Assembly (NCBI RefSeq): GCF_025464835.1
Contig: NZ_JAODMP010000053.1
Location: forward strand, 1 to 34,252
Reading direction: 5' to 3'
Length of the DNA stretch: 34,252 bases
From: Mycetocola sp.
GTDB lineage: Bacteria; Actinomycetota; Actinomycetes; Actinomycetales; Microbacteriaceae
The translations under genes and the position numbers were made by a program. Shown here one piece after another: positions 33,288 to 34,252 of the stretch (the first letter of the stretch is position 1; each line of letters opens with the position of its first letter). The notes under the pieces are model-generated. The model saw only the letters and a program-made list of their open reading frames with translations, was not told the DNA's origin and made no database searches.

Positions 33288-34252
33288 AGGCGTTGAATCC
33301 GCTAGACGAGATCACGAGGATCTCCCGCCAGCTCGGGGCTGACCCGGCACTTGTTCTGCACGGCGGCGGGAACACATCGATCAAGGGCACCGTGCGTGAC
33401 GTCACCGGCGAGGACGTCGAGGTCGTATGGGTCAAAGGAAGCGGATGGGATCTCGGGACCATCGAACCCGCTGGCTTCGCGCCCCTGCGTCGGACGCGCC
33501 TGCTTCGGGTGCTCGATGTGGAGACGCTCAGCGATGCGCAGATGGTGAATGAGGTGCGCCAGGCCTCGCTGGATGCTTCCGCTCCCACCGCGTCGATCGA
33601 AGCGCTCCTGCACGCGTTCATCCCTCACCGTGTCGTCCTCCACTCACACGCCGACGCCATCGTCGCCCTCACGAACCAGCCCTCCAGCGCCGATACGGTC
33701 GCTGAAGTTCTCGGGGACAGGGTTATGGTCCTCCCGTATGTGATGCCTGGATTCGACCTGGCGCGCATGGTGGCCGGAGTCGGCGCGGAGCTGACCGACG
33801 GTAGTGTCGACGCGCTCGTTCTGTCCAATCACGGCCTGTTCACCTTCGCCGATGACGCAGACACCGCATACCGGCGGCATCTCGATCTCGTGGATCGCGC
33901 TTCTCAGGAACTCGGTGTGACCGAGTGGGGTGCAACGGGCCCTCTGTTTGCGGCACGCCCGGGTGCCCTCCGGGACATCGCGGCGCTACGTCGCGATCTT
34001 TCGACGGCAGCGGGATGCCCTATGATTGTGCGCCAGTCGGACTCGTCGCGAGCTGCGCTCTTCGCAGCGCGACCGGACGTCGTGGCCGCCACATCGCGAG
34101 GTACGGCGACTCCGGAACACATCATCAGGACCAAACGCGTTCCCCTCGTTGGTCGGAACGTTGCAGCATACGTGGCCGACTACCGAGGCTACTTCGGAGA
34201 GAATCGTGATCGCTTCGAAGCATTGACCGAACTCGATCCGGCGCCCCGGGTC
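33284..34252 (+). CDS. class II aldolase/adducin domain protein, RhaD/YuxG-like (3' end cut by window)
   Basis: The 323 visible residues match the aldolase part of the rhamnulose-1-phosphate aldolase/short-chain dehydrogenase family (COG3347, YuxG/RhaE type). Seen: LHGGGNTSIK (25-34), WVKGSGWDLGTIEPAGF (49-65), APTASIEALLH with Glu106, the zinc-binding HSHAD (His120, His122), PYVMPGFDLARM, and SNHGLFTFAD with His183. Such enzymes split a ketose-1-phosphate into DHAP and an aldehyde. The relatives often continue into a short-chain dehydrogenase that oxidises the aldehyde; the frame is still open at the window end, so such a fusion is possible. It starts in the ATGA overlap with the kinase stop. 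Confidence 0.85.
   Translation, partial: MKALNPLDEITRISRQLGADPALVLHGGGNTSIKGTVRDVTGEDVEVVWVKGSGWDLGTIEPAGFAPLRRTRLLRVLDVETLSDAQMVNEVRQASLDASAPTASIEALLHAFIPHRVVLHSHADAIVALTNQPSSADTVAEVLGDRVMVLPYVMPGFDLARMVAGVGAELTDGSVDALVLSNHGLFTFADDADTAYRRHLDLVDRASQELGVTEWGATGPLFAARPGALRDIAALRRDLSTAAGCPMIVRQSDSSRAALFAARPDVVAATSRGTATPEHIIRTKRVPLVGRNVAAYVADYRGYFGENRDRFEALTELDPAPRV

Overview
The window looks like chromosomal DNA of a high-GC actinobacterium, most likely a member of the Microbacteriaceae. The evidence is the GC-rich codon use, many GTG starts, a TopA with a long lysine/alanine tail instead of zinc fingers, the DUF4177-RidA pair, a DUF4244/Tad gene set, and the order acs - Tad locus - topA - tmk - holB. 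As far as I recall, that order is shared in part with Mycobacterium tuberculosis. No genus can be named from the sequence alone.

Layout. Bases 1-3400 hold a divergent pair, an RsbQ-like alpha/beta hydrolase (cut by the window edge) and a stand-alone EAL phosphodiesterase, then a small unknown gene and UDP-glucose 6-dehydrogenase. Bases 3485-9000 hold tRNA-Pro with a strong terminator, a metallophosphoesterase overlapping a bifunctional PASTA penicillin-binding protein, the 52-residue DUF4177 gene joined to ridA, and a gene with a nuclease-like C-terminus lying between two related 61-bp palindromes. Bases 9171-15000 hold acetyl-CoA synthetase and a compact five-gene Tad-type pilus/secretion locus on the other strand. 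Bases 15040-21830 are housekeeping: a small unknown gene, topA-tmk, holB and a TAP-like lipoprotein hydrolase. At 21898 lies tRNA-Thr, followed by the wreck of an integrative element: an excisionase-like HTH gene and a deleted, frameshifted tyrosine recombinase.

The last 10 kb is a catabolic cassette. A GntR/UTRA regulator is divergent from an operon with a near-ideal sigma70 promoter. The operon encodes a sugar-type ABC importer (lipoprotein, double ATPase, two permeases), an LsrF-family thiolase/aldolase, a GlpD-family FAD dehydrogenase, an FGGY kinase resembling L-xylulose kinase, and a RhaD-like class II aldolase running off the window. Most genes overlap by 4-8 bases. Together they imply import, phosphorylation, oxidation of the hydroxyl next to the phosphate-bearing carbon, and cleavage to DHAP plus a two-carbon or aldehyde fragment. 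The combination does not match the classical AI-2 (lsr), erythritol or rhamnose operons and is the best candidate for an undescribed pathway here.

The second candidate is the palindrome pair around the nuclease-like gene, which resembles the layout of REP elements with a dedicated enzyme. All positions were read by eye. No similarity search or folding program was run, and family assignments rest on recognised motifs.
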